Positions 1 through 11,863 of a stretch of 64,000 nucleotides of DNA are shown here, one piece after another (position 1 is the first letter of the stretch; every line of letters starts with the position of its first letter). Under the pieces are notes generated by a model. It made no database searches. It was not told where the DNA came from and saw only the letters and a program-made list of their open reading frames with translations. The stretch is from Gigaspora margarita (lineage: Eukaryota > Glomeromycota > Glomeromycetes > Diversisporales > Gigasporaceae), in contig WTPW01000625.1 in NCBI GenBank assembly GCA_009809945.1, positions 181,054 to 245,053 on the forward strand, given 5' to 3'. Made by a program: the position numbers and the translations under genes.

Positions 1-55
1 TTTTAGCGTACAGTACGTACAGTACGTACAGTACTGTACGTATAGTACTGTACGT
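1..55. repeat. GTACAGTAC short palindromic repeat
   Basis: The first 55 bases are alternating copies of GTACAGTAC and its complement GTACTGTAC, so the stretch is self-complementary. It abuts the left end of the GACCC-rich element that follows. It may be a microsatellite or the tail of an element that starts outside the window; nothing coding is seen. Confidence 0.6.
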
Positions 56-65
56 GGCACATCAC

Positions 66-1358
66 TAGACCCGACCCGACCCGAACCCGACCCGACTAAT
101 ATATTAAATTTTTTTAAAAAATGAATTTATTCGCCCTTTTTGTTCTTAAACGTTTAATAATTCATGTAATGATGGTCATCGAAGTTGGCTAATCAAATCT
201 AAGCATGGTATGCTTATAAATTCAGCAGACTACTACACTAAGAATCGTGCATTGCATATTCAGAAGCAATGAAAGTTTTCTTTATCTTATACTATGGATT
301 TATGGAATTAATATAAAAAAACTTTACTGATTTTGCTGTCGAGAAATTATTGTTCGAAGTTAAAAAGAATTTAGGCGATTGTTAAAAAAAAGTTTATCAA
401 AACTTTGATCGAATTAGGTAGGTGATTGCTGAGATATTTTCTGTCGAAAAAAGTATATAATATTATTACCAGGGATTTTTAATTTAATCAGCACTCTTCA
501 ATGAATCAAACTAATTTCAATATGTGTAATATTTTAAAATAAAAAATATAGTTGAAATTTCAAGTTACATATCGACAGTTTTTTTTAAAAAATATGATTT
601 TCATGTTATACCCTTCAGATTCTCAATTTTGATTGGCTAAGAAAAAATTTAGCCTAATTACTCAAAATTCTACTAATGCCTATTAAGTGAAAATTGTTCC
701 TGGGTCAATTTTACAATAATGCAGGATTATTTTCCAAAAATTTCTATTTTTGTAATGAAAAAATCTAAAGTTACTAACGGCTGGAAATTAGTAAACAATT
801 ATGTAATGTGGGCCAAAACTTAAAGATCTGTGGCCGTTAACCAATTAAAATTGAGTGACAATTTTGTGTCAATCGTTTAAAGAAATCTGATTGGTGCATA
901 CTTAACTGTCTTTTGAAGTTTTATTTAAAATATTATTGTCCGGAGCGTAGCGGAGGACGATCTATGGTATAGTGATAGTCCAGATTTTGTGTGTGATCTT
1001 GTCTGCATCTATTTTTAGATCAGATGATCATCAATTTATCTAATTCATCAGTTCTATTTTTAGCTAATAGCCAAAAATAAAATCATAACTCCAGACATTA
1101 ACAGTTTCTGTTTTTCTAGTTTAAAAATACATATGTACTTGCTATTAGAACCAAAAAAAAACATAAAATGCCAATTTCATGCATCTATATATTGGATAAT
1201 TTTTAGGTCGGGTCGGGTCAGGTTCGGGTCAGGTTGACGTTCAACCCGAACCTGACCAAAAATTTTCAGGTCAGATATTTCTAACCCGAACCCGACCTGA
1301 CCCAAAATTTCAGGTCAGGTTTCGGGTTGACCAGACCCGATTTGGAGCACTAACCCTA
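66..1358. mobile_element. GACCC-rich TIR element (hAT-like candidate)
   Basis: The left end carries tandem CCCGACCCGAACCCG and the right end (from about 1205) carries GGTCGGGTCGGGTCAGG followed by the opposite orientation, giving long, imperfect, repeat-built terminal inverted repeats. The right end read inward is TAGGGTTAGTGCTCC, like the other TAGGG-ended elements here. Flanks GGCACATCAC and GGTGCATCAC match at 8 of 10 positions, a possible target duplication, but an 8-bp reading (CATCACTA) with other borders is also possible. The roughly 1.1 kb interior is AT-rich and has no convincing ORF. Probably non-autonomous. Confidence 0.6.
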
Positions 1359-1387
1359 GGTGCATCACTATTTATAGCACATTGTCT

Positions 1388-1498
1388 CGCCATCCTGTAA
1401 TTGGATTTTAGTGATTTTAGGCTTGTTGGAATCATCTCAAAGAGACAAACATTTTGGTAGTAAAACCATTCAAAATAAACAAGTAGACAAACGTTATT
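1388..1498. repeat. Relic half of a foldback repeat
   Basis: This stretch (TGTAATTGGATTTTAGTGA, then a GCTTGTTGGAATC block) aligns with the right arm of the hairpin at 49343-49596. It looks like an old, half-deleted copy of that repeat, lying between two other elements. Confidence 0.5.
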
Positions 1499-1572
1499 CA
1501 GCCTTAAGGTTTTAAAAAAAATAAGCCCTACTTATGAATTTCTTAAATCCGCCTATATGCATTACTATCAAA

Positions 1573-1638
1573 ATTGCAGATTATTTGACCAGAATTAAAA
1601 TTGGTTTGTTATAATTCTGGCCAAATGATCTGCAAATT
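1573..1638. repeat. Short hairpin
   Basis: TTGCAGATTATTTGACCAG pairs with CTGGCCAAATGATCTGCAA across a loop of about 20 bases. It is a small foldback with no TSD that I can define. Confidence 0.55.
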
Positions 1639-1671
1639 TGGCTGGATTTATAAACAAGGTATTTCTCTAAC

Positions 1672-2176
1672 TAGTGTTCCGCAAAAGATCTGCGTCTGAT
1701 CTGGGTCTGGTCCAGTCCGTTGAGCGGACCGAGTTCGGACCCTTGATTTATAAGAATCGATACGGGTTCGGACTCACACAAAGATCTGCTCAGGTAATAC
1801 CCAGTCTGGTACTATTAGAACAATGCTGATTGCTTATTGGCTGATTTCAGCTGTTTTATAAATATTATAGGAATTTAATTTATTATTATATCGGGTTAAT
1901 GAAATATCATTCGGCTAATTTTTAATAAGCGTCCCAGAATTTATGAAACAACAGCTGCAATCGTTTTTTTTTTTTTTTTTTTTTTTTTTAGTGAGAACAC
2001 TAGGGCTTCGTCAACTATAGCATCTATAAATTTATAAATTTAGAGATTCACGAATCCGGACCAGACCCAGATCTAAGTGATATGAGTTCAGACCCTAACT
2101 TTAGATTCAAATCAACGTTCGGACTGGGTTCGGATCTTTAAAAGTATCCACCTGGTCCGAATCATGCGGAACACTA
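1672..2176. mobile_element. hAT MITE, TAGTGTTCCGC ends
   Basis: A 505-bp element begins TAGTGTTCCGC and ends GCGGAACACTA. It is flanked by TCTCTAAC (1664-1671) and TCTCCAAC (2177-2184), an 8-bp target duplication with one mismatch, as hAT transposases make. Inside the ends are inverted GATCTG/GGACC-rich subrepeats (GGTCCGAA, TTCGGACC) and a T-run of about 26 at 1964-1989. It has no coding capacity, so it is presumably mobilised by a hAT transposase encoded elsewhere. Confidence 0.85.
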
Positions 2177-2184
2177 TCTCCAAC

Positions 2185-2665
2185 ATCTAAAAAATTTTCA
2201 GATCATGTGATATATATTAATATATATTTTATTCATTATTGTTATATTTATCGAGCGTCCTTAAAATATACCCAGGGTATAGGGACTTAACCTATAACCT
2301 CTAAATAAATAAATCAAATTAAATAGCTATCACGTGCTAACTAATTGAAAAACAGGATAAAAACCTATACCTCCGGTTCAGGCTTAAACAGCCTATATTT
2401 ATCATTATTGTTTACTTATATCATAAAATAGTTTTATTTAAAAATGAAACATATTATTAATCATGCAAAGTCACATAATCTGAAAAATTTTTGAGAAATG
2501 GTTTGATTTTTCTATTTATCAGATGATACAGATAAAGAATTTTAAGCAATAATTATTAGCTAGAATATTAAGAATTTGGTATCAGTCATAATCTTGACCA
2601 TCAGTCAAACTGCTCTGACTGGCTAATATTAGTCGCAGTTATTGACTGGTCATGACTGGTCATGA
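2185..2665. other. AT-rich spacer
   Basis: No gene is recognised. It ends with short TGACTGGTCA direct repeats at about 2640-2666 that run into the left TSD of the next element. Confidence 0.5.
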
Positions 2666-2673
2666 CTGGACTA

Positions 2674-5600
2674 TTGGGGTGGCCAATGGTCTAACAAAAT
2701 CAAACATATATATAGTCTAATATATTTTTGTATTATGATAGATTTTTTGTTTAAAAAATTATTATGCAATTTTATATTAAAATATTAGTAAAATATATTT
2801 GATTATATATCACTTAATAAAAATGTTTTTTTTCTAATTTTAAAGTTTTTTAATCTTTGCTACATCCTTAACAAAGTTACATTTTTAAAATTTACATACA
2901 TATATTAAAAATTTCAATTAAAGTGTATATTTCAAATTGATATATATATGACCTAATACTTGCCTAATACATTTTTTTAAATTGTACATTATATAAAGGT
3001 GGTAAGACTATATATAAATTATAAATGTTTTATCATAACTTTGTAAAAGAAGTGTTTAAAATTTTTTTCCAAGTTTGGTATTAATTTGTTTCACAATTAA
3101 ATCATTATAACTATTTAAATCTTTTAGAAAATGACTAGACCAAATAAGCGCAAATTACAATCTAAAAAAGCTGCGCAAAAAAGTGTTGAGAGTAGACATA
3201 AATCTGCAATTAATAAGCATTATTTGTCTAAAATGAATTAACAACAACTAGATTCAGCTTACAAAACGATTGAAAGATCATTTAATAATGAATCATTATC
3301 AAAGGATGGCAAAAAGTAAAATGAATTAATTTCTTTAGTTCATGAATTGTCACCAAAAGAAGTGCATTTAGCAAATCAAATAATTACTACAATGTGGTAT
3401 CTAAAAGGTGCACAAAAAGGGAAAATATTATCCCCATATTTACAAGACAAAGCATTGCAATTTACTTATGAATCTCTTTATAAATCAACAACATTAAAAT
3501 TGTTAGAAAGAGATAATAGAAAATTAAAAAAATCAGAATATTGCAATTAATTTACCAATGGGATCAACAATACGACACTTACACGATAAAAGTACTCATC
3601 AAATTTCTCAACTCTATTCATATATCCAAAAATCTGGATCTCTTTTTTCTGAAAAATTTAAGCAACATGTTAAATTATTATTCAAAGAAAACAAACAGCA
3701 ATATTCAACAGATTTAATTTGGCTAGCTACACAAATAATACAAGTTGGGCAAGTTTTGATGTGTTCAGCTGCAGTATATACAAAATTAGTATATAAATTT
3801 CTAATTGGAGAGCCTCCTAATACTTGGTTATTATATAATACATTATCTTTGTGGCACAAAGATATTTCCAAATGATCTACTAATACTTATCTTAATAAGA
3901 TACAAAATGTTACTAGCTATGGAATCATGGTTGATGAATCCAAACGTGGTAAAATTAAAAATTTTATATTAAGTTTTATGTTCTGGAGCTTTACTCATAA
4001 TGAACCTTTAGTTACAATAATACATCTTCGAGATATTGATAAATGTGATAGAAAGTCAGTATCGGAAACTGTTCAAATAATAATGAAAAATTCTCAAATT
4101 GATTCTAACAAATGTTTTGCATAGTTATCTGACAATACTGCTTATATGTTAGGCAATAATAATAGTGCAACCATTCTTGTTAATAAATCTACAAATTCTA
4201 GATCAATAAGAATTGGATGTGGATTACATATTATGTATATTGTATTTAATAATTTTGAGCAAGCTGCATTTGGAAAACTTCCTTCAACTATTAGCTTTAC
4301 AAAAGTTATGCATCCATATAATCTAGCTTATTTAGCATAGAAATTGTATGATGGCTACAATATAAGTAATAATAATAAAGCTTTGAATATAACTAGAAAA
4401 AAATTAAAGAATTATATTAAAGCTATTTAGGTTTGCAGTTTACACAATATCAATGGCCAATTCATGGTCACTAGGGCTATGAATTGCTAACTCTTAAGCA
4501 ATATTTAGAACATTATCCATCATACTTAAAGTTGCTAATTGGTTTATACAACAATTAGAACAACTTCACAAGCTCCTCAAGCATATCTTTAAAAATGGCA
4601 TCTTTTTTTACAATGGATTCAAGATCCTAAATTAACTATTCAAACAAAATGCTTAGTACAATTTGGAACATATTTTTATGAGCTATTAATTCAATTCATA
4701 GTTGGTCAAGATACCAACCCAAGAATATTATATAAAACAATCTTAAAAAGCTTCCAAATGGTCATCAGGCATATGAAATGCCTGATAAAGTAATTGAATA
4801 GATTAGTTACTTGGATGATATTAAAAAAAACTTTGACTTTTTTTGCTAATGAACTATTAGAGGCTGTTGAACTTCTAGATGAAGAACAATTTAAAGAAAT
4901 TTTTAATAATCTTGAAAATGGAATTCAAAAAGCATTCGATCATTTTACAAAGTAGATAATGCCTTGGTGCTATTTGCCATTATCTATTTGTCATTTAGAA
5001 AGTAATTCTGCTTAGTCATTTGCTTGAAGCTTTTACCATATTGTTTTAAACAAGCCAAGGATGATTTTACCAAAAGAAAGTGAAATCAAATTTGCAAAGA
5101 ATTAGAAGACGATATTGACAATTCTAATACAAATAACTTTGGACTGTCAAAATTATTATCAGAAAATAATTTTTTTCGATGTGAATTTGAAGAATTCTGT
5201 ATATCAACAAATACTTTGTTATTTTGTTATTCTTATATTTATGAGATTATCAAAACTAAAGTTTATAGCATTATAATTCACCAACAACAACTCAAAGGAT
5301 TGTTTAATAAATTAGATTTAAAAATGCATCCTAATATGTTAATAGATCTTTGAGAATCAAAACTTCACTTAACTATAACAAAGCTTGATAAAAAAAATTT
5401 AAAAGCTGGGATTGAAGAAGTTCGTGCTAAAAGAAAGAAGTCCAATATCACTTTTTCAGAAGCACAGAATCAATTAGATAATATTCAAGCTAAATAGCTC
5501 TTTAAATATATGGTTAGTAAATAAGTTTAAATTAAATATTTATTATATTTGCAATCTTTCTTTGAATATAACAATAATAATAATATAAATAGATAAATAA

Positions 5601-5771
5601 GATTAAAGCAATTAATTAATTAATACATAAAAAATACATTACAATTATTTTTTAAATAGCGCTTAACAAATAATAATAATTTTTTTTTATTATGATAAAA
5701 AAATTTGCAATATTACAAATTTATATGGGACTAGACACATGTTTGATTTTGTTAGACCGTTGACTACCCCA
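2674..5771 (+). mobile_element. hAT transposon carrying decayed transposase
   Basis: The left end reads TTGGGGTGGCCAATGGTC and the right end, in complement, TGGGGTAGTCAACGGTC; both continue TAACAAAATCAAACAT, giving inverted repeats of about 40 bp. The left flank CTGGACTA (2666-2673) matches CTGGACTG, which lies beyond the MITE that later inserted at the right end (6605-6612), an 8-bp duplication with one mismatch. The interior holds one decayed transposase gene in the forward orientation. The size of about 3.1 kb suits a complete hAT element, but the gene is too broken to work. Confidence 0.8.
3131..5524 (+). pseudogene. hAT-family transposase pseudogene
   Basis: Conserved peptide blocks run through the three forward frames in a sensible order. 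A basic start (MTRPNKRKLQSKKAAQKS) at 3131 is followed by an N-terminal block at 3347-3550, LPMGSTIRHLHDKSTHQ at about 3552, IWLATQIIQVGQ at about 3717, GIMVDES at about 3921, SDNTAYMLG at about 4127 and GCGLHIMYIVFNNFEQ at about 4214. The DNTAYM and CGLH pair looks like the second catalytic Asp region and the C-x-x-H motif of hAT transposases. A tail near 4960-5350 (PWCYLPLSICHLES, then HQQQLKGLFNKLDLKMHPNM) may be the dimerisation end. Several in-frame stops and frame changes interrupt it (for example TAA at about 3239), so it is dead. The family resembles, from memory, transposases abundant in Glomeromycotina; this is not verified. Confidence 0.75.
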
Positions 5772-5778
5772 CTGGACC

Positions 5779-6603
5779 AGGACCCCTGAATACTAATGTT
5801 ATAGATATATATAACCTTTGTCTTTAAACTTTATATAAGTGTACACTTAAATTTTATTATAAAGTGTATGCAAACATTAAAGCAACAGTTTAAGTGTACG
5901 ATATACCTTTAAATAATAATTTTAAATTTATAATTAAGTGTACAACATAGTTTTAATTAAAAATAAATTAATGTACAACCAAGATATAATAAATGTTTAA
6001 AATTAAATTACTTTAAAAAAGTAAAAGTTAATAAATTATATTTATGTTTTAAAATTTTTATTAATTGAAATTGGTAATATTCAATTTTATACAATATTGT
6101 AATTCACAAAAGTTGTATCTTTTTGTGAAGCAACAATATTATATTATAGTGCTAAAGAGACCTTTATTCAAGTAAAATAAAAACTTATCTTCTAATAACT
6201 AGTGAGTTAAATCATATATATTCTCTATACATTACATACTAATTATTGTAATACTTAAGCAAACAATATTGATATTGTTCTAGAATCAATTTAGAGACAG
6301 GTATATAAAGTTGATACTAAATTATGCACAATAAATAAATATTGTCACTATATTAATTTTACTAGTTTTTATTAAATTTTGCATGTTATATATATTATAT
6401 TTATATATTATGTACAACTAACTATTCTTGCACAATAAGTAACTGTATGACATATCTTTTTTGATATTATTAATTAAGTGTACATCAAAGGTTGAGTTAA
6501 GTTGTTATTAAAAAAATAAGATTTGTATAACTTTATGATAAACATTTTTAAAAATTTAGTCTAAGTGTACTACAAACATTTTATGCATATATTCAGGGGT
6601 GCT
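5779..6603. mobile_element. hAT MITE, AGGACCCCTGAATA ends (copy 1)
   Basis: The 825-bp element begins AGGACCCCTGAATA and ends TATTCAGGGGTGCT, with flanking 8-bp repeats ACTGGACC (5771-5778) and ACTGGACT (6604-6611). A second, clearly homologous copy lies at 59527-60341. The interior is AT-rich with recurrent TAAGTGTAC motifs and no ORF. It landed exactly at the terminus/TSD of the larger hAT element to its left, so it is the younger of the two. Confidence 0.88.
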
Positions 6604-6707
6604 ACTGGACTGTGCCCATTCTTATAGTAAGGTTAAAGATTAGTTGGTTATTTTTTAAACAATACAATGAGTAAGTATACAATGAAATTTTAATATAATA
6701 AAGTTAC

Positions 6708-7685
6708 TATGGTGCACCAAGTTACTTCTCATCAAATTCTGATTGCTTTTTTAAAATCTTATAACTATAAAATCTAAAGAATTATTTAATAAATAACTGA
6801 TAAAAATAAATCTTTATTTTTAGCTCTATCAAACTTATTGGTTAAAATTTTTTAAGAAGTCCAAATATCAAAATTATTAGACATTAAAATTTAAAAAATT
6901 TATACAATTTATTATATAAGCTATAAAATTGTTGCCTTGTTATTACATATAAATTACATCAAAATTGGCATCGCATATATTCGTTCTATATAAAATTGGC
7001 GTGAAAGTAATAAATCCATTATGAAATTTTTTTAAAGCAAATATAATGATTATAATCAGCTTAATCGATAATAATCAATTAATTTTAATTGATAAAATTG
7101 TTTGAGAACTAATCAATTATAATTGATTATAGATATATATTGATTTTTAATTGGTAATAATCGATAATATAAAAAATTGATTAATATTAATAGTTTACAA
7201 AATTCATAAATTTTAGTTAAATCTTAGGACTGCGTATATTGATAACCGGTAATTAGAATTGGTTCAAATTTTTAATACAAATAATATCAATATTAGTCTA
7301 AAACATATTAAAATATTAGCAAATTTGAACTGGTAGTTCTTGAGTAATTGCTTGCATATGAAAGTTGATTTTTTAAAAAAATCAATTATCATATACAATC
7401 AATCAATTACTCAAGAACTACCAGTTAGAATTTTCTGATATTTTAATATATTTTAGACCATTAATGATACTATTTTGCACTAAAAATTTGAGCCAATTCT
7501 ATTCATTGGTTATCAAGAAACTCAGTCCTAAATTTTAACTAAAATTTACGAATTTTGATTATAATCAATACTTATCTACTATTTAAATTTGGTGCATCTT
7601 GAATATATCCAGCCAAATTTGGCATTTTTTGAATATATCTAGCCAAATTTGGCACATTTGATGAGAAGTGACTTGGTGCACCATA
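6708..7685. mobile_element. TA-flanked foldback element
   Basis: Near-perfect terminal inverted repeats (TATGGTGCACCAAGTTACTT against its complement at the right end) bound about 978 bp. TA at both borders suits a Tc1/mariner-type insertion. The inside is itself palindromic: 7203-7560 folds back about a centre near 7375 (GAACTGGTAGTTCTTGAGTA on one arm, its complement on the other), and 7045-7180 is made of TTGATTATAAT-type motifs. A duplicated 31-bp GCCAAATTTGGCA segment lies at 7580-7655. No ORF. Confidence 0.75.
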
Positions 7686-9171
7686 TAAATAAGTTCTATA
7701 TGTTGTAAATATTGGAATTGCCCCAGAACTGTACCAAAAGCAATTAACAAAATTTCAAAGTTTTAGATTTATTAAATTTAGCCAATATGGCAAATATAGA
7801 TTCAGTAAATTTGTAAAATTTTAGAATTTTTTTAATATTTAATAAGAAATATACAATTGACTCATGTTTACCTTCAATAGAGAGTAACTCATAATCCTTC
7901 ATTCTACTAATTCCCCTGATAAGTAGAATTGTATATTGATAGGAATAAGCATAATTCCATATAAAGAGACCTGTGATGTAATTATTTGGACCAAATCTAT
8001 CTATGCCTCAATTATAGTCTTTTACTATTAAGGCATAGATTAGATAGTATTTAGTGTATATTTTGGGTAATTGGACTGTAGCAAAATAGAATGGAGTGAA
8101 AGACCTTAGAGCCTTACTCATAGAAATTTTTGTGATATTCAGCTCCCATCCTGTAATGCATAATGATAAAATTATGCAATCCCCTGTAAATTTCTTTAAT
8201 CAAGTAATCTGATCATTGAATAGAAATATTAAAGTAAAACTAACTAATAAACTAATTAATAAACTGATAATAGTTTGACACGTATTTTTTTTTACATTGG
8301 AATTTATGACAAAATGCCAAAACACAAGAATTTATATGCCTAAAAAAAAGAATGCAAGAAGTAATGCTAGAAGATTAGCTTCAATGACACATGAGTTATT
8401 AAAATACATAGAATGAACAAAAAGGCAATATCAGCACTAATGTCAAACTTTTATTAGTAAAAAAAAAGAAAATGCAGACTACAAATAAACATACAGTATA
8501 TTTAATTAGTAGTCTGCAGTTAAAGGGTACAAATTTTATAGTAAAAATCAGCAGCATGTGACTAGTTACCTATATAGTAAGTGGAATGCCATGTGTTTTC
8601 ATTCATAAGAAAAACAATAGTAAATTATTGAAAAATACAAATATCTTATGATATATCAAATTGATTTTGATGATTTTATGACTATTAGAATCAAAAAAAT
8701 TAGCTCTACAACTTTTATTTACTATAAGCAAAATACTTTTATATATAAGCAAGTTCTATTCCTGTACTATAGAAAATATCTGAATTTCTGATTTTGTTTA
8801 TTATAAGATTTATTATTTTTTGTTCTCTTTAGAAATAATTAATATTAATTATGCTGATTTTATTTAATTTTACTTTTTTAGAAAATCAAAATATTTTGTT
8901 TCTACTATTTGCCTGCCAACTTTCTAACAATGATTATAATTTTCTAAAAAAGTTAAAAAATTTCTCAGGCATAATATTATAACAAACATTGGTAATAAGG
9001 ACTATGCTATAGGTCTTACATTTGTTGCTAAATCAAGATTCCATGCTTTTGCAATTTCAAGAATACTTTTCTTATAGCAAGTTACAAAAATTGGAAAAAA
9101 TGCACATTATAAAAATTAGAACAGAAATTACTTTCTTTATGGCTTTATGATTAACTTTTTGTATTTTATTA
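7686..9171. other. AT-rich spacer with repeat fragments
   Basis: No gene is recognised. There is a small inverted repeat (TCTATGCCTCAATTATAG against CTATTAAGGCATAGA) at about 8001-8040. A copy of the motif CTATTAGAATCA...CTCTACAAC lies at about 8660-8720 and recurs at 12370, 50830 and 51420. The rest shows nothing coding. Confidence 0.5.
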
Positions 9172-9188
9172 TAAATTTATAAATTATT

Positions 9189-10328
9189 TATTTTTTTTGG
9201 TTTCAAAATGCCTACCTTGGAACTCAGGATATTTTATTCAAGATACTAGGGCCATTGGTTAACCTACATGAAGGTCAACTAGCATTTGTTATATAGGCAA
9301 GAATCCAACTAGCCACATATACACTTTTGGTATCTAATTTAAGTGGTCCGCCCTAAGGTTTCACATTAGCTGCCATACCTGCAACCCAACTATAGAATTG
9401 TCTATTTAAACCTTCTAATCCATGTCCCTCCTGCCAATCTATCTTGTTTCACTGGAACAGTTCCAGTACTCAGTCAGTTAGACAGTTCTGGATGCTCATC
9501 TGTTGTTCTTAGAACCTAGCCAGGTAGTGTTCTGCAAAAAAGGATCCGAATGGATCTGAATGGATCTGGTATTTTTAATAGGTATGAATGTAGCATTTCA
9601 CAAAGGGTACCATAGCTGAAACTGTACATATATTTAATATAAAAAATACACTACTAGCAACAGGCTTCACTTGTTTCTCACATGTGTCTATAGCTAGTAG
9701 CAGTCCTTCAAACTTGCTGCATGACCCAGATCTGGATCTGGGCCTGGATCCAGATCCAGTTTGTATAGCAAGTTTGAAGAACTGCTACTAGCTATAGACA
9801 CATGTGAGAAATAAGCTAAGCCTATTGCTAGTAGTATATTTTTCATATTAATTATATGTTCAGTTTTAGCTCTAGTACTCTTTGTGAAATGCTACATTCA
9901 TACCTATTAAAAATACCATATCCATTCAGATCCATTCAGATCCCTATTTGCAGAACACTATAGCCAGGTAACCCTGGTCCTGTTATCCTCAGAAGAAACT
10001 TGGTAGAGCAGTACCTGTTCCACCAGGTATTCATCTACACTTCAGTAATAACACACTTACTGAGGCTTGCACTTGGAGTCAGAGCTAACCATTAAGCCCC
10101 TACTGTTATCTACTTCTGCCCTTGCAAGGTTCTCTTCAATCCCAGCACCCACCTCACCATTCTACTGGTCCTTACACCAGATTCACAAACTTTCAAACCA
10201 ATTAGCCCAGAAGGGTTGATATAGCTTTTTTCTCTTAGTACCTACTTCTGAAACATAGGTCCTTTCCTCTAGTGCGACTCTGGTGGCCAGGTTGGTGGAC
10301 CCCCTCCTCAAGGGTCTTATTGTCCAAT
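9189..10328 (-). mobile_element. 5'-truncated retroposon (minus)
   Basis: Read on the minus strand, it aligns from GACCCTTGAGGAGGGGGTC to the end with the retroposon at 14858-15785, but starts inside that element at the ATTGGAC position, so it is 5'-truncated. It finishes in a short A-rich tail and is flanked by a perfect 17-bp duplication TAAATTTATAAATTATT (9172-9188 and 10329-10345). Truncation, tail and long TSD are the signature of target-primed reverse transcription. It is GC-richer than its surroundings. A hAT MITE later inserted into it (9535-9960). A CCTATATAACAAATG motif and AATAAA lie near the 3' end on the minus strand. Confidence 0.82.
9535..9960. mobile_element. hAT MITE, TAGTGTTCTGC ends, palindromic
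   Basis: A 426-bp element starts TAGTGTTCTGCAAA and ends TTTGCAGAACACTA with a perfect 8-bp duplication TAGCCAGG (9527-9534, 9961-9968). The whole element is one near-perfect palindrome centred on GGATCTGGGCCTGGATCC at about 9734, so single strands would fold into a long hairpin. It sits inside the retroposon and is therefore younger. Confidence 0.9.
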
Positions 10329-10345
10329 TAAATTTATAAATTATT

Positions 10346-10688
10346 AGTTTATTGTATATTAATATAAATTTATAAAATAAGTTGCTCATATTAATAAATT
10401 AATTTTTATTATATTATATAATATATCTTATATATTTTGATGTGTTAGACAAGCTATAATACTAGCTTCAAAGTTTTTTTAAAAAAAAAAGAATTTAGAA
10501 CTAATATTTAAGGCTCTAATTCTATAAAATATTGCTATTTTATTACTAGTTTAATAATATTTATTATTAGTAATACTCATATTCTAGCATTTTTAGATGC
10601 TAGTTGCAGTTTTCTTATTACAATGTATGGTTAGTACTTTGGATAATACAAAAATTCAGAAATTATTTAGTTAAATTATTTATATAGT
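10346..10688. other. AT-rich spacer
   Basis: Nothing recognised between the retroposon TSD and the left arm of the next large element. Confidence 0.5.
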
Positions 10689-11100
10689 ATATATTAGTTA
10701 TCTGATTTGTCATATGTAAATTTTTTATATATAAAATTATAAACAAAATATATAAAATTACTATAAACTTTAAAGAAATAATGTTCCAAAATCTACATAT
10801 CAACTTAAAATTAAATTCTTCGGGAATATAGAACAAGGGGAGAAAAAAGGTAGTACAAAAATCAGATCAAAATTTCACCAATTTTGCACAAAATGAAAAT
10901 GTAACTTCATTAAAAACAAATATTTTCTGATTTTAAAATAAGAATTTTATATAAAATTATGCTCAGAATGAACAACATTATTTAATCAGCGAAAGTGGGT
11001 TCATTGTAAGAAAAATGGGATATCTATATACTAATGTCAAAATTTTTAACTTTACAAGATAAAACTTTTTTTTATTAGGCAACCTACTTTGGGCTCTTAA

Positions 11101-11316
11101 GCAAAGTTGTTCGGCATGTAATTTTAATTTCTATTAAAAATTGGAATGAGCTTTATCAGACCTTTTACTAAATGATAATAGGTTTAAAGTTAGAAAAAAT
11201 TTTTTTTAAAAAAAAATTTTTTCTAACTTTAAACCCATTTTTCACTTAGTAAAAGGTCTGAGAAAGCTCATTTCAATTTTTGATATAGAGTAAAATTACA
11301 TGCTGAACAACTTTGC
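11101..11316. mobile_element. TTAA-flanked palindromic MITE
   Basis: A 216-bp hairpin starting GCAAAGTTGTTCGGCATG and ending in its near complement GCTGAACAACTTTGC, flanked by TTAA at 11097-11100 and 11317-11320. TTAA duplication is the piggyBac habit. It interrupts the left arm of the large TIR element: the uninterrupted right arm reads GGGCTCTTAAAGGACC in complement, which gives the empty site. Confidence 0.8.
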
Positions 11317-11863
11317 TTAAAAGCAGGACCCCGAATAAAACATAGAGGTTATATTGGCTTTAATATAAACTTTTTGTAATTTTATCTACTTTTTATTAGA
11401 GCTAATTAACCTTATTTTATAATATAAGCTTTAATATTTAAATAATTTATCCATTTAATAAATATAACAAATTCAAAAAATTTTTTTTCAAAAAAATTTT
11501 TCTTTAAAAAAAATTTTTTTCAAAAAAAAATTTTCACCAAAAAAATTTTTTTCTATATTTTCTCTAAAAAAAACATTTTTTTTTTTTTTTTTTATTTATT
11601 TGGTTATCCAAATTTTAAATATAGGGTATTATTTTATGACAACCCAGATTGATTAGATAAATTTTTACAAGAGATTTAATTTGAATTATGTCGCTATAGC
11701 AACCCATAATCAGGCAATCAAATTTGATTACATGATCAAATTCGATTGGTCGATCACATATACTTAAAACATTTTATTAAAAAAAAGCGTTAAAACTGGA
11801 TTTAATATATAAAATAACCTGGTTCTCAAGCTCTAATTTATTTATTTTTATTAATTAATTTTT

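Noticed and set aside
3614-3871. Minus-strand 85-codon frame
   Set aside because: It is antisense to the hAT transposase relic, whose forward frame carries the conserved blocks.
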